NCBI GenBank assembly: GCA_033032175.1 | Contig: CM065318.1 | Coordinates: 12,586,001-12,650,000 of the forward strand | Direction: 5' to 3' | From: Saturnia japonica | Taxonomy: Eukaryota; Arthropoda; Insecta; Lepidoptera; Saturniidae | DNA: 64,000 nucleotides | Part shown: one piece after another, positions 54,671-64,000 of the stretch | How the letters are laid out: every line of letters begins with the position of its first letter | Numbering within the stretch: position 1 is the stretch's first letter | Notes under the pieces: model-generated | The model's input: the letters and a program-made list of their open reading frames with translations, nothing else | Told to the model about the DNA's origin: nothing | Databases searched by the model: none | Made by a program: the position numbers and the translations under genes

Positions 54671-55722
54671 AATAAAATAAAAAATATCAATAATCTTAAA
54701 TTTGTTACGTAAGAACGATTAGGAAATGAAAGGCTTTCTATTTTTATAATATTTATTATGACAACGACAACCGGCGATGAATTGCCAATCTCTTGGTGGT
54801 TACAGTTGTTTTTGGATTGTATTGTTAACTACTATGTAGGTACTATAAAATAATTCAGTATATTTACAAATATGAGTAATTAGACATTATGTATAGATCA
54901 GATGATACTGCTGATATTAACCATATGGCCTAACATTCAGAATTCTTTTGAGACATCCAATTTCATCAAAGCCGTTTGAACGTGATTGCTAGAAACACGT
55001 TAAACAAACGTACTTTCACATTTATAATATAAATAAATTAAATTCGCGTTCACTACAATATAAAATAACGTTTTTTCTATATAAGTACAATAGTATTCCA
55101 GGTATGTAAATTTCATTTTAATCATTTTGTTTTTATACATGCTGAGATTGGCTGTAATTATTTCTTCATTAATCTTGTTACCTGTATTTGCCTTTATTTA
55201 TGTATTTTTAATGAATGGCTGTTGTCAATCCTGAATAAGTAAATAAATACATTGTAATAAGAATAAAGAATCTCGCTTAGGAATATTGTAGATTCTTATT
55301 AATGAAAGAATTATTACAATTGGTTTAGTAATTCCAGAAATCACCTCCTATACAAACATGTACACTTTACCTCTTTACAATAGAAGTAGTAATATATGTA
55401 ATTTGAAAATTTTAATTATGTTTCTTTGAAAATTAAAAAAATTAGTATACTTCTGTTCACAGATTTTTAAAGGCTTAATCCAAGAAAAAAAGAATTTTTC
55501 TATGATATTTTTTTATTAGTTTTAATGAAATTAGTAATTCTAAAGAAAACAATTACTCATGAAAATAATATCATTCATGATCATTATACATAATACAATA
55601 CGATTATTCACGATTTCATTGCTCAGGTGTCACAGATATAACATCTCGTTTATTCTGATATTTCTGACTAATCGATGACTGGTCTATTTGCTTACACGGA
55701 CAAATCACTTACTCATACAAAA
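54671..55722 (+). other. presumed intron, nothing recognised
   Basis: AT-rich. No feature was supported. Confidence 0.5.
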
Positions 55723-56062
55723 TATGTTATATTGAATTGTAAATGTAAACATAAGAAATATCAGGTCATCTGTATCTCCACTTATTAATGGTTAGAATTA
55801 TGATAATATCGACACGCTATTGCAGTTGGGGTATAAGTAGAGTTCCTCTAAGAAAAGTATACATAATATGGTTTTTAAATGGTCAATACGAGTGTATATT
55901 CATTATTGGAATTGATCGTTCGTTAGTAGCAGAATAGATTCTATGTTATATTGAATTGTAAATATAAACATAAGAAATATCACTCCATCTGTGTCTCCAT
56001 TCATTTATAGTTAGAATTATGATAATATCTTCACGCTATTGCGGTTGGGGAGTTAGTACAGT
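55723..56062 (+). repeat. diverged tandem duplication, unit about 219 bp
   Basis: 'TATGTTATATTGAATTGTAA' occurs at 55723 and 55942. Each is followed by 'ATAAGAAATATCA', 'TCTGTRTCTCCA', 'TTAGAATTATGATAATATC' and 'CGCTATTGC.GTTGGGG'. The last ~95 bp of the first unit have no counterpart within the second repeat block. Confidence 0.8.
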
Positions 56063-56199
56063 TTTTTATAGTAGCGCGGTAAATTAACGGCGCATGATAA
56101 TAAGCACAGTGAAAATTAAAAAAATCAGAAATCGATCGCTGTTCATCGCTTTTATGCTGGCCTACAAGCCTCTCGGTGGCTGAATATAGGTATACCTAC

Positions 56200-56440
56200 T
56201 AGCTGATCCCGAAACGCGACAAACTACAGCAGGGTCACAGTGAACGAGTTTATTACCATCTGTACGGTGGTCGCGATCCTATTGGGTACAGATCTCTACC
56301 ATCAATGCTTGATTATTAGATACACCGAATGATCCCCGGAAATAACACGCTTAAGTGTGCCACTTTAGCTGGCGTTACACTCGGTATATGGTGGTCGCGT
56401 TCCAGTCCGACAAAATTGTCATGTTGAAATTGGCTCAAGT
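56200..56440 (+). repeat. unclassified repeat shared with 32480-32705
   Basis: It contains 'CTCTACCATCAATGCTTGAT' and 'GTGGTCGCGTTCCAGTCCGA'. The minus-strand 99-aa frame here is a by-product of its composition. Confidence 0.55.
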
Positions 56441-57040
56441 AGCGAAAAACCCTTTTCAATTCTAATCTCCAGGACCATACAGTATAAAGAGAAATGGATG
56501 ATTTTAATAAAATATGAATTAATAAGATTGAATGAATTACAGATGTACGTAAGACTAATGAGTAAAGTGATGGAGCGGAGTTATGTAAGTCGACACCGGT
56601 GGTATCACTGTGCACTGGTGGGTCTTCGCGAAGTCATATGAACATTATAATCGCGTTCCGATATTGCGATCACTGCAAGCTGTCCTTAATTAAACGACGC
56701 GTTGGTTATTGTGGCTCGACTTCGTTTGAACATTTATACACTATGCTGCCTTGTAAAGCATACTTCCTTACTTTATCTATATACTTATTAATACGTGAAG
56801 CAAAAGCTTTCTACCCCTTTTTAAGCGTATTGAGTGCACGGAAGACTTTGAGATTTGGTGTGGTTAAAGTTTATAAGGAAAAGGAGTGCAGAAAGCTAAA
56901 ATTTACCTATATCTGTTACTAATATTTTAATCAAATAAATTAATACTGCGAAACCTAACACGACCATTGCCATTGAACTTAGACCCCCCAAAATATTGAT
57001 ATTGTCACTCAACGAAAAGTGACAGCAAGTGATGTAGATA
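56441..57040 (+). other. presumed intron, nothing recognised
   Basis: No supported exon. The 107-aa plus frame at 56599-56922 has no recognisable domain. Confidence 0.45.
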
Positions 57041-57044
57041 ATAC

Positions 57045-57501
57045 TGTTACGACCTGTTACAACCCAATTGAAAAGATAGAGAAAATTCTGTTCCCGAAAT
57101 ATCTCGAAGCAACTACAAACTTATCAGAACTTCGAAATAATGTTCGCGTCGTAAACAACCACGGCGCATGTTTGTGTAAACATCGCAGTTTACACACACA
57201 TGTATAGGGCTTATCGCCTCGATTACGTCATCGAGTAGGCATAGAAACTAAACGTCAAGAAAGTTAGCGACGATTCACGACTTTTCTGCGATCGTTTAGT
57301 GTAGGTATTTAAGCGACTCAGGCGCGGCGCCGATGCAGTTCAGTTTTGAATTACAGAGCGATAACAACGAGCGATAAAAGAAGCGAAACCACAGTGAAAT
57401 AAATAACTGTATTGTGAGTTCGTGTAATTTGTAACTGTGTGGAATTCGAATAAATCTTCTTCACGTCAAACATCGGAATTTTTATACCCACGGGTGTAAC
57501 A
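57045..57501 (+). mobile_element. solo LTR of an LTR retrotransposon
   Basis: The 457-bp unit starts TGTTAC and ends GTAACA (perfect 6-bp inverted termini) and is flanked by ATAC on both sides (57041-57044 and 57502-57505). Inside are a TATA-like TATTTAA (57306-57312), an initiator TCAGTT (57340-57345) placed 36 nt downstream, and AATAAA at 57398 and 57449. No internal domain adjoins it, so it is a solo LTR. A 4-bp duplication is usual for Ty3/Gypsy elements. The 62-aa frame inside is not a gene. Confidence 0.87.
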
Positions 57502-57689
57502 ATACTAATTGTTTAGGTTCATGAATACTGCAAATGTCAAACAGAAAATAGTCTATGATCAAAAAGTAGCTGGTCGAATTTCGACCTTAGGGCGATCGCT
57601 AGTACTATATAATTACGTAATATAATTTGAAAAATTAAAATCAAATGATATAACAAAGATAATTTAGGCTAACTGCCAGGTTGGAGAAA

Positions 57690-57935
57690 CAGATTTTTCC
57701 CATTCATAAGAATGGAGTTTTTGATGGCATATTGTGGTTTTTATTTAACTTATATTATTTACCCATATATTATGTAATTTTGGTGGTATTTTGCATTTTA
57801 TAGTTTGATTATTATGCTAAGTGAAGTGAATTAGAAATAAGAAGCATAATATATAAGAATAATGTCTAGAAGCGAGAATTCTAATTTGCCACAAAAACTC
57901 CCTGGATAGTTTTAACAAGATAGTCACAACCTCGT
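57690..57935 (+). repeat. dispersed repeat family R
   Basis: It has 'GGCATATTGTGGTTTTTATT', 'ATATTATGTAATTTTGGTGG', 'TTTGCATTTTATAGTTTGAT' and 'CAAAAACTCCCTGGATAG'. Confidence 0.78.
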
Positions 57936-58743
57936 TAAACTGTTGTTTGAACTCTGAAGATTAGAAAAATATTCAATCCACGTGACATTGGTATAACTGT
58001 GTATAAAGGTATAAAGTATAAACACACGTTGCCAAAAGAAGAATCTTTGGAACTATCTATCCGATTTAAATTGCATTCACTAACAGCTAGTTACGTTCAT
58101 CTTGATTGATGTAAGATATGTTTTATTGTTATTAAGATTTAGAAATGTGACTAATATGAAATTTGTTGAACACTAAGAATTTTTTTCTATACTGTATCAA
58201 ATCGAATTACTGAGTTTTATGCTAATTATTTTCAGAGAGCGAAAGAAAAGAGAAGTTGAGATACTGCTCGAGTCACTGACTCAATTTAATGTGAAACTCG
58301 ATGTTAGATAATCTTGTATTTAACATACTACGTATTGATTAAATATTGTACCGGTAGTAAAAGTTTTAGATAATGATGTAGAATTAAACTACGTCGCTGG
58401 AAAGCGTTTAAATTAATGCGTACGGTTGAAAAGCCGCAATCTTTAATAAAGTTGGTTTTAATATAATTAGTTACAGTTAAATTATAATCTACGTTGTATC
58501 AACATAGAGTCATAAAATATTTTTCTATTTTTAAAATTAATTCTTTTATTGTTCCATTTCTGAAACCATGAAACGAAACGGTGAATATTAACTTTTCAAA
58601 CAAACCTTTTTATGTTATTTCATTTTGGAATTTTATAGACCGTAATGAGACACTAATAACTATCATGGTATGATTTGTTCTATTGTAAATTTAGTGTAAA
58701 CATCAAGAAGTGTTGTCATGAAAATTCATATTCGAAGCAATGG
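57936..58743 (+). other. presumed intron, nothing recognised
   Basis: AT-rich. No supported feature. Confidence 0.5.
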
Positions 58744-59262
58744 TAACATCATCATCATCATTTCAGCCGCAGGACATCCACTGCTGAACATAGGCCTCCC
58801 CCATAGATCTCCAGAGCGACCGATCTTGTGCGGCCTGCACCCAACGGCTCCCAGCGACCTTTATTATGTCGTCTTTCCATCTAGTGGGGGGCCGTCCTAC
58901 GCTGCGCTTTCCGGTGCGTGGTCTCCACTCGAGAACCTTTCTGCCACAACGGCCGTCAGTTCTTCGAACTATGTGCCCCGCCCACTGCCACTTCAACTGG
59001 CTAATCCTTTTGGCTATGTCGGTTACCTTAGTTTGTCTACGGATCTCCTCATTTCTGATTCGATCTCGTAGAGAAACACCAAGCATAGCCCTCTCCATAG
59101 CTCGCTGAGCGACCTTGAGCTTTCTTATGAGGCCCACAGTGAGCGACCACGTCTCTGTGCCGTATGTCATCAATGGCAATACACACTGGTCAAAGACTTT
59201 CGTCTTGAGGCACTGAGGCATTTTGGACGAGAAGACGTCGCGCAGTTTCCCGAACACTGCCT
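58744..59262 (-). mobile_element. 5'-truncated RTE-like LINE end, ORF fragment of 164 aa still open
   Basis: The minus strand from 59257 keeps an open frame: KTKVFDQCVLPLMTYGTETW, then AMERAMLGVSLRDRIRNEEI, WQWAGHIVRRTDGRCGRKVL and GRPPTRWKDDIIKVAG, ending QQWMSCG. This is the C-terminal end of RTE-like reverse transcriptases, after the catalytic region. The 3' end is a short ATC/ATG-type repeat (58750-58766), the usual RTE tail instead of poly(A). No frame break within it suggests a fairly recent insertion; catalytic domains are absent. Confidence 0.88.
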
Positions 59263-59399
59263 AACATACTCATTCTACAAACGAACAAACGAATAATATT
59301 ATATACATATACATATATCTATATACTTAATGAATAAAATTGAAGTGCTTGTTTGTAATGTCGAAATAACAGCTTTTTTTAAATGCAAACGAAATTATA

Positions 59400-59825
59400 A
59401 ACGATAACTATAACATTTTTTTTGTCTGTATGTTCAGTGTAATTTCCGAAACGGTTGTCCCGATTTTAACGGGACATTCACTGGTAGATAGCTGATGTCT
59501 TTTGTATCTGAAAAAGAATTAGGGTTCTGCGCAAATAAAAAAAAACTGATCCTGACGAATTAATTCGGGCGCTTAAATGGCTTACGTTGAATAAACCTTA
59601 AGAGATATATCAAATTAATGTACTACATAACTGTAGACATTAAAAATTATATAATAAGTCAACAAGAGATATCTATCTTCTAAGGATCACCCATAATAAT
59701 CATTTTTCACTTTAAAATAACCAGGAGCATCATGCATCAATCATCAGCAATCATGCATTTGCGCGTGTGCCCGTTATCGACGGCATTCTGTAGTCCAAGC
59801 GAGCGCATCCGCGGGCACAGCTAGT
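59400..59825 (-). repeat. dispersed lepidopteran-type repeat
   Basis: On the minus strand it begins CTAGCTGTGCCCGCGGATGC and contains 'ACAGAATGCCGTCGATAAC', 'GTTTATTCAACGTAAGCC' and 'GCGCAGAACCCTAATTC', the same order as 25718-26130. Confidence 0.8.
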
Positions 59826-61740
59826 ATATAAATATATACATATATTACGTAGACACAATATATAATTGAAGGTCAGCTATTAGGGAAAATATAAAATTAT
59901 GATAAATGGTTTTTCTACGTTTACAAATTTTGGTAATATTTCACAATATTGATTTTGTTTGCGTAATCCAAAAAAATGTAATACATGCTAGAAGAATATT
60001 GAATGGCTTCATACAACAAATAAAATTTATTTTCATTTAATTGTATTTATAGAATATCTTTTAGTAAAACATGACTTTTGTTAAAGTAATAATATGTTGT
60101 AGTTTGTATATCTTATCTTTTTGATCATTTTTTTATATAGTATATTTTTAAAAGTATTCTTTAATTAATAATAATAAACCAAAATAAAATGAAAAATTTA
60201 TTATAATATTCAAAATGTATATATGTATCAAAATGAAGAATAAAAATGACATCAAACATCAAATCATAATTAATAGAAATATATTATTAAGTTTGAATGC
60301 ATTCTTTATGTATAAACAGAGATAGATAGAGAGAAAAAGAGTAGTTTATATCAGAAAAATGAAGTAGTATTAGTTAAGAATCTGAATCTTTAATCGATTG
60401 CACAAAGCTGCCTAACGTAGTAATTGGACACTTACTACAAATGAAAACGGTCAGGTTATCGATTTGTGGGAATTTGATAGTTGTAAGTCAAGAATTTCCT
60501 TGGTTATACTGATATCATTGGATTATTTATTGTTACAGGATGTTATAAAAATGTGTGCATCAATAAATTTTTATCAAATAATAAATGTAGCTACGTGTAG
60601 TTGCAACTGTTTTTATTTCAAACGTTTTCTTTACCTAATTTATTAATAACGACTGTAAGCAAACTCTTTTATTCCTCTTATAATCCTCATTTACCTAATC
60701 TCATTATGTAAATATTGAGTTAATATACATATACAAGTCTTAGCGACGGTTTTATACTTTTATTTGTTACTCTTAACTGTCCATGGAGGGCAAATAAAAA
60801 GCAATTTTAAAAATTTGCGTTTAGTGTGTCAGTTGAACATTTAAAACTGATACATACATTGAGCTCCCTTTTCGAACACAATTTCTATTATTAGTTATTT
60901 ATTAATAAACTTTAAATTTTTATTTGAAGTATATGTAATAGTATCTTTACATATTATGTACTTCAATGTAGATAAATGGGTATAGCCCTGAAAATATAAT
61001 ATAAGGAACTTAACTTTGATTAATATCATACCTTATATTGTTTTATTATGTTTTGATACTATGGTAGTAAGGGTGGTGTGGTGATTAGATCGTATTAATG
61101 TTCATAAGGCTTCTCTGAAGACTTTGTTCTTCAATATGATATCAGTTACTAAGTTTATTTATTTGCTTTAGAAACCTTTCGTTATCAGAATACGAATAAT
61201 ATAGCAAATTAAATTTTAATGGTAAATTTGAACAGTATACAATAAATTATATAAATATATAAACCGAATTATGTATTTGTTTTAGCAAAGCATAAATTAT
61301 TATTAAATTAGATTTATCAATTAGTAATATTTATTGTAACATTTACCAAATTTCTAATATTAATTTCGGTCATTTAAAATTTTGAGTGGCAAATATTTTA
61401 AGGGATGGGAAATAAAATACGATCCAACTATAAGTATATTAATACATATTTAATTCAAGAATAACAGGGTTCTAAAACTTTTTTTTACTTAAACCGACCG
61501 AGTTTCTTACCTACTGTTCTCGATTACTTACTAGTATGTATGTATGTAGTGTTTTAACATTCATAACTGCTTTCTTAAGGTTTAAATTGAGTAAAGTATT
61601 TATAATTTAGAAACAAAGAAATATATTTTCCTATAGAAAATCAGAGTTCTTTCCTAATTTTCAGTAAAGTCTAATTTTCTATAGATACATGATGTTAATT
61701 ATAATTTCAAATACAGGCTTTGGTTAGAAAAATATCTACA
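59826..61740 (+). other. presumed intron, AT-rich
   Basis: No gene or recognised repeat. Confidence 0.5.
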
Positions 61741-61764
61741 GGTACCGAAAATACTAGTTAGACA

Positions 61765-62100
61765 TGATTAAAACGGCCCCGCGTAATTCAATCGTGGCTG
61801 CCTCACATAAACCTCTCGCTTAAAACCCGCTTCCTTCGCATCAAATTAGGCACCTTAATTATTTACTAGCACTAAAACGTACTGTTAACACGTATACAAC
61901 ATAACATGGCACACCTTTCCCCTCGTTTATGAGGTAAACTGTACTCTAGAGGTACGAAATAAAGGCTATTCACCGATCGAATGAGGCTAGTCTTTTTCTT
62001 GCACTAAATTCGCAAAGGAAATAAAAGATGTGCCCCAGAATAGTCTTGACGGGCAGGTGTGTTTTCCTTTGCGAATAAATAATTCGTTACGTTAATTTTG
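61765..62100 (+). promoter_or_regulatory. G+C-balanced noncoding block, possible regulatory element
   Basis: The block is clearly less AT-rich than its flanks and lacks open frames and repeat similarity in the window. It contains an exact 14-bp inverted pair (62008-62021 and 62063-62076). Regulatory function is inference. Confidence 0.3.
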
Positions 62101-62194
62101 TATAAGTATTTACCAAAACTTAAATTAATGACTAAGATAGACTGTCTGTAGGCGGATTATACACTATTTTACATGTTAAAACATTTAAATGCAA

Positions 62195-62395
62195 GTTGGA
62201 GATTTTGGTGGGGTTTTAATTTGTCATAATATGATCCAGTATCATATAATATGGATGGTATTTTGCATTATATAGCTTGATTATTGTATTCAAGAGAAGT
62301 GCATTTGAAATAATAACATGGGTCATGAATCCTGAGATTTTACAAAAAATCCCTAGAAAGTTCTAACAAGAGTGGCCACTTATTGGCCTTGTTAA
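62195..62395 (+). repeat. dispersed repeat family R
   Basis: It contains 'GATTTTGGTGGGGTTTTAAT', 'GTATTTTGCATTATATAGCT' and 'TCCCTAGAAAGTTCTAACAA'. The last block is almost identical to 17955-17975. Confidence 0.8.
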
Positions 62396-63024
62396 AATAA
62401 TACAATCATCAGAAGACTAGATTTTAGCAAATGCTTTGATAGGTTACTGAAACTTTATCATTAATGACGCACTATTAATGGTAATAAGTTTTTCATCGTT
62501 TTTGTTAAGTTTTGCATATGAATAATGTAAGTAATAACGTACATCCCAATATTTATTCTTTAGTCCAACGAGAGTCGTTATCTGACATTAAAATCACTGA
62601 TTTTACCTGTACTAACAACTTTGTATTGACCTTAAAACTTGTAACACGAAGATTTTATATGATCTATTCACAGTGTCTGCTTAGTGTTACCATGAATATA
62701 AACACGTAAATCGGGACTAAAACAGGATTAGTATAAATCATATTTATATTATTATAGTAACTATAATTCTAGCGTAATTTATAAAATTTTAGGCATTGCT
62801 TGAATGAACTAAGGTCACACTTTAAACATTTACGTATCTACGTACCTATACATTACAATTTGCATTAAATATTATCTTTATAACTTAAAAAGTAAGAAAT
62901 TAATGTAGGTTGAGGATGATACAGGTACACTTCTTTTGGCGTATTTAGTAAAATTTACAGCTGTACGCTCATGTGAAACATGTGCGACATGATGAAGTTA
63001 TCCATCGACCAATAATTTGACTCC

Positions 63025-63300
63025 CATGGATAGCGTTATGGCCACAATCTCACCTGATATTAAGTGACGATTCGGCCCAAGACAGTTGCACGCTAAGCCT
63101 AGTGGAAGACTGGCTCTCAATTGCAGCTGTTGGAACACACTTATTGGTGCTTGGCGACAGATTTTCAACTTGAGGGCGGTGGACATTACAAACAGCCCTA
63201 ACACCATGCTCTGGCTTCATTACGATGTTATCTTTCACCGAAAGCTCAGGCTCATAGCAGGGATTCAAACACAACATGATTGACGCGGTTTCCGTACACG
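63025..63300 (-). repeat. SINE, near full length
   Basis: Read on the minus strand it starts GCGTGTACGGAAACCGCGTC, has TTTGAATCCCTGC (box-B-like), 'GAAAGATAACATCGTAATGA', 'TTGAAAATCTGTCGCCAAGC' and ends 'TCAGGTGAGATTGTGGCC'. It is the best copy for defining the family. The 98-aa and 69-aa frames over it are not genes. Confidence 0.87.
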
Positions 63301-64000
63301 CTTCCAACTCATAGCTTATAATAACGTATAAGTTAGTAAAATACATTTACATTATTATCATTGATGACTAACTTCGTATATGATTGTTGTTATCGTATAT
63401 TGTAAATATTGTTGACACGTGGGATAAATTTTTTCTAGTTATTTTTGTTTTGGTGCACCAAAGAAGTATTAATAAGTGTCCTACGTGTGTATATACGTAA
63501 AAACTTATGTTTTTATTATTTTTTCATATAGGTATAATATTTAACAATTTTAAAAACGGAGACCAATTTACTGATTGTTATAAAACAAAAATATATTGAC
63601 ATTTAAATAAAGAAATATTATCAGCTTTATATAATGAATGGCATAATGATGATAAACTAGCAGTATGATTGTCCTAGCCAATTCGAAATTATGGTAAGCC
63701 TACTTAAGCGTCATATTGACCAGTACCAATATTCATATTTAAAGATTTTACGAGTTGAGCAACTCACCGATGGCATTCGCCTATAACTGCTGGTTACGCT
63801 CAGTAAAATAATCATTTATTGCACACACATACGATGTGCTAAATATGTTTTTTCCTTTTTACATTTGTCGAAGGATATGCTTGTATTGTTTAATTACAAT
63901 GTATTTAATTTATACATTTTATTGCTTATATCTTATCATTATTGTTGGGTAATAAATAGGATGTATTGTTTATAAAACGATATGTGTAACTCTTTCTATT
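63301..64000 (+). other. presumed intron to the window end
   Basis: AT-rich. No exon or repeat was recognised. Confidence 0.5.

Noticed and set aside
57019..57207. 62-aa plus frame
   Set aside because: It lies across the start of the solo LTR, and LTRs of this type are not coding.
63050..63346. 98-aa minus frame
   Set aside because: It is translation of the SINE copy.
1..64000. CRISPR array, operons, bacterial insertion sequences or endogenous virus genes
   Set aside because: There is no regular spacer-repeat array, no prokaryotic gene and no viral structural or replication gene. The only retroelement long terminal repeat is a solo LTR.

Overview
The window looks like nuclear DNA from a moth or butterfly. 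The sequence is AT-rich with long introns and is full of repeats of types I associate with Lepidoptera: a Jockey-type LINE, RTE-like LINE tails ending in short ATC repeats, a tRNA-like SINE, mariner, MITEs, and repeats ending in a 'CTAGCTGTGCCC'-like head. The two recognisable host proteins have insect-like sequences. Species cannot be decided from this window, and no prokaryotic or organellar gene was seen.

Region 1-16,089 (minus strand) is the 5' and central part of PIGG, the GPI ethanolamine phosphate transferase 2 gene. I could place ten exons, all with GT/AG borders and compatible phases. They run from the start codon at 16,089 to an exon cut by the left edge of the window. The eighth exon is separated from the seventh by an intron of about 7.5 kb. 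That intron carries a full-length, sense-oriented Jockey-clade LINE (2,778-8,724) bounded by a perfect 13-bp target-site duplication. Its ORF2 is intact, and its ORF1 is split by a frameshift at a run of ten A.

Region 16,090-26,329 is a repeat-dense spacer between the divergent PIGG and l(2)efl genes. It holds two inverted-repeat (MITE-like) elements, a SINE interrupted by another repeat, a LINE C-terminal remnant, and a second, 5'-truncated copy of the same Jockey LINE with a 50-nt poly(A).

Region 26,330-28,908 (plus strand) is l(2)efl, a small heat shock protein with an alpha-crystallin domain, in two coding exons. Its 2-kb intron contains a perfect 53-bp inverted repeat. Region 28,909-41,650 is another repeat field with a truncated LINE tail, a decayed mariner, GC-rich inverted elements, SINEs and a hAT-like remnant.

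At about 41,670 a GC-rich promoter and first exon start on the plus strand. They encode 16 residues (41,956-42,003) followed by a consensus 5' splice site. I see no further exon, so 42,004-64,000 is most likely the start of a very long first intron. It contains LINE fragments, a clean solo LTR with 4-bp target duplications (57,045-57,501), a local tandem duplication, and two unusually GC-balanced stretches that could be regulatory. I did not find a convincing new biological system. The most useful leads are the nearly intact LINE with its possible frameshift and stop/restart arrangement, inverted repeats around PIGG exons 3-4, the perfect hairpin in the l(2)efl intron, and the possible regulatory blocks.
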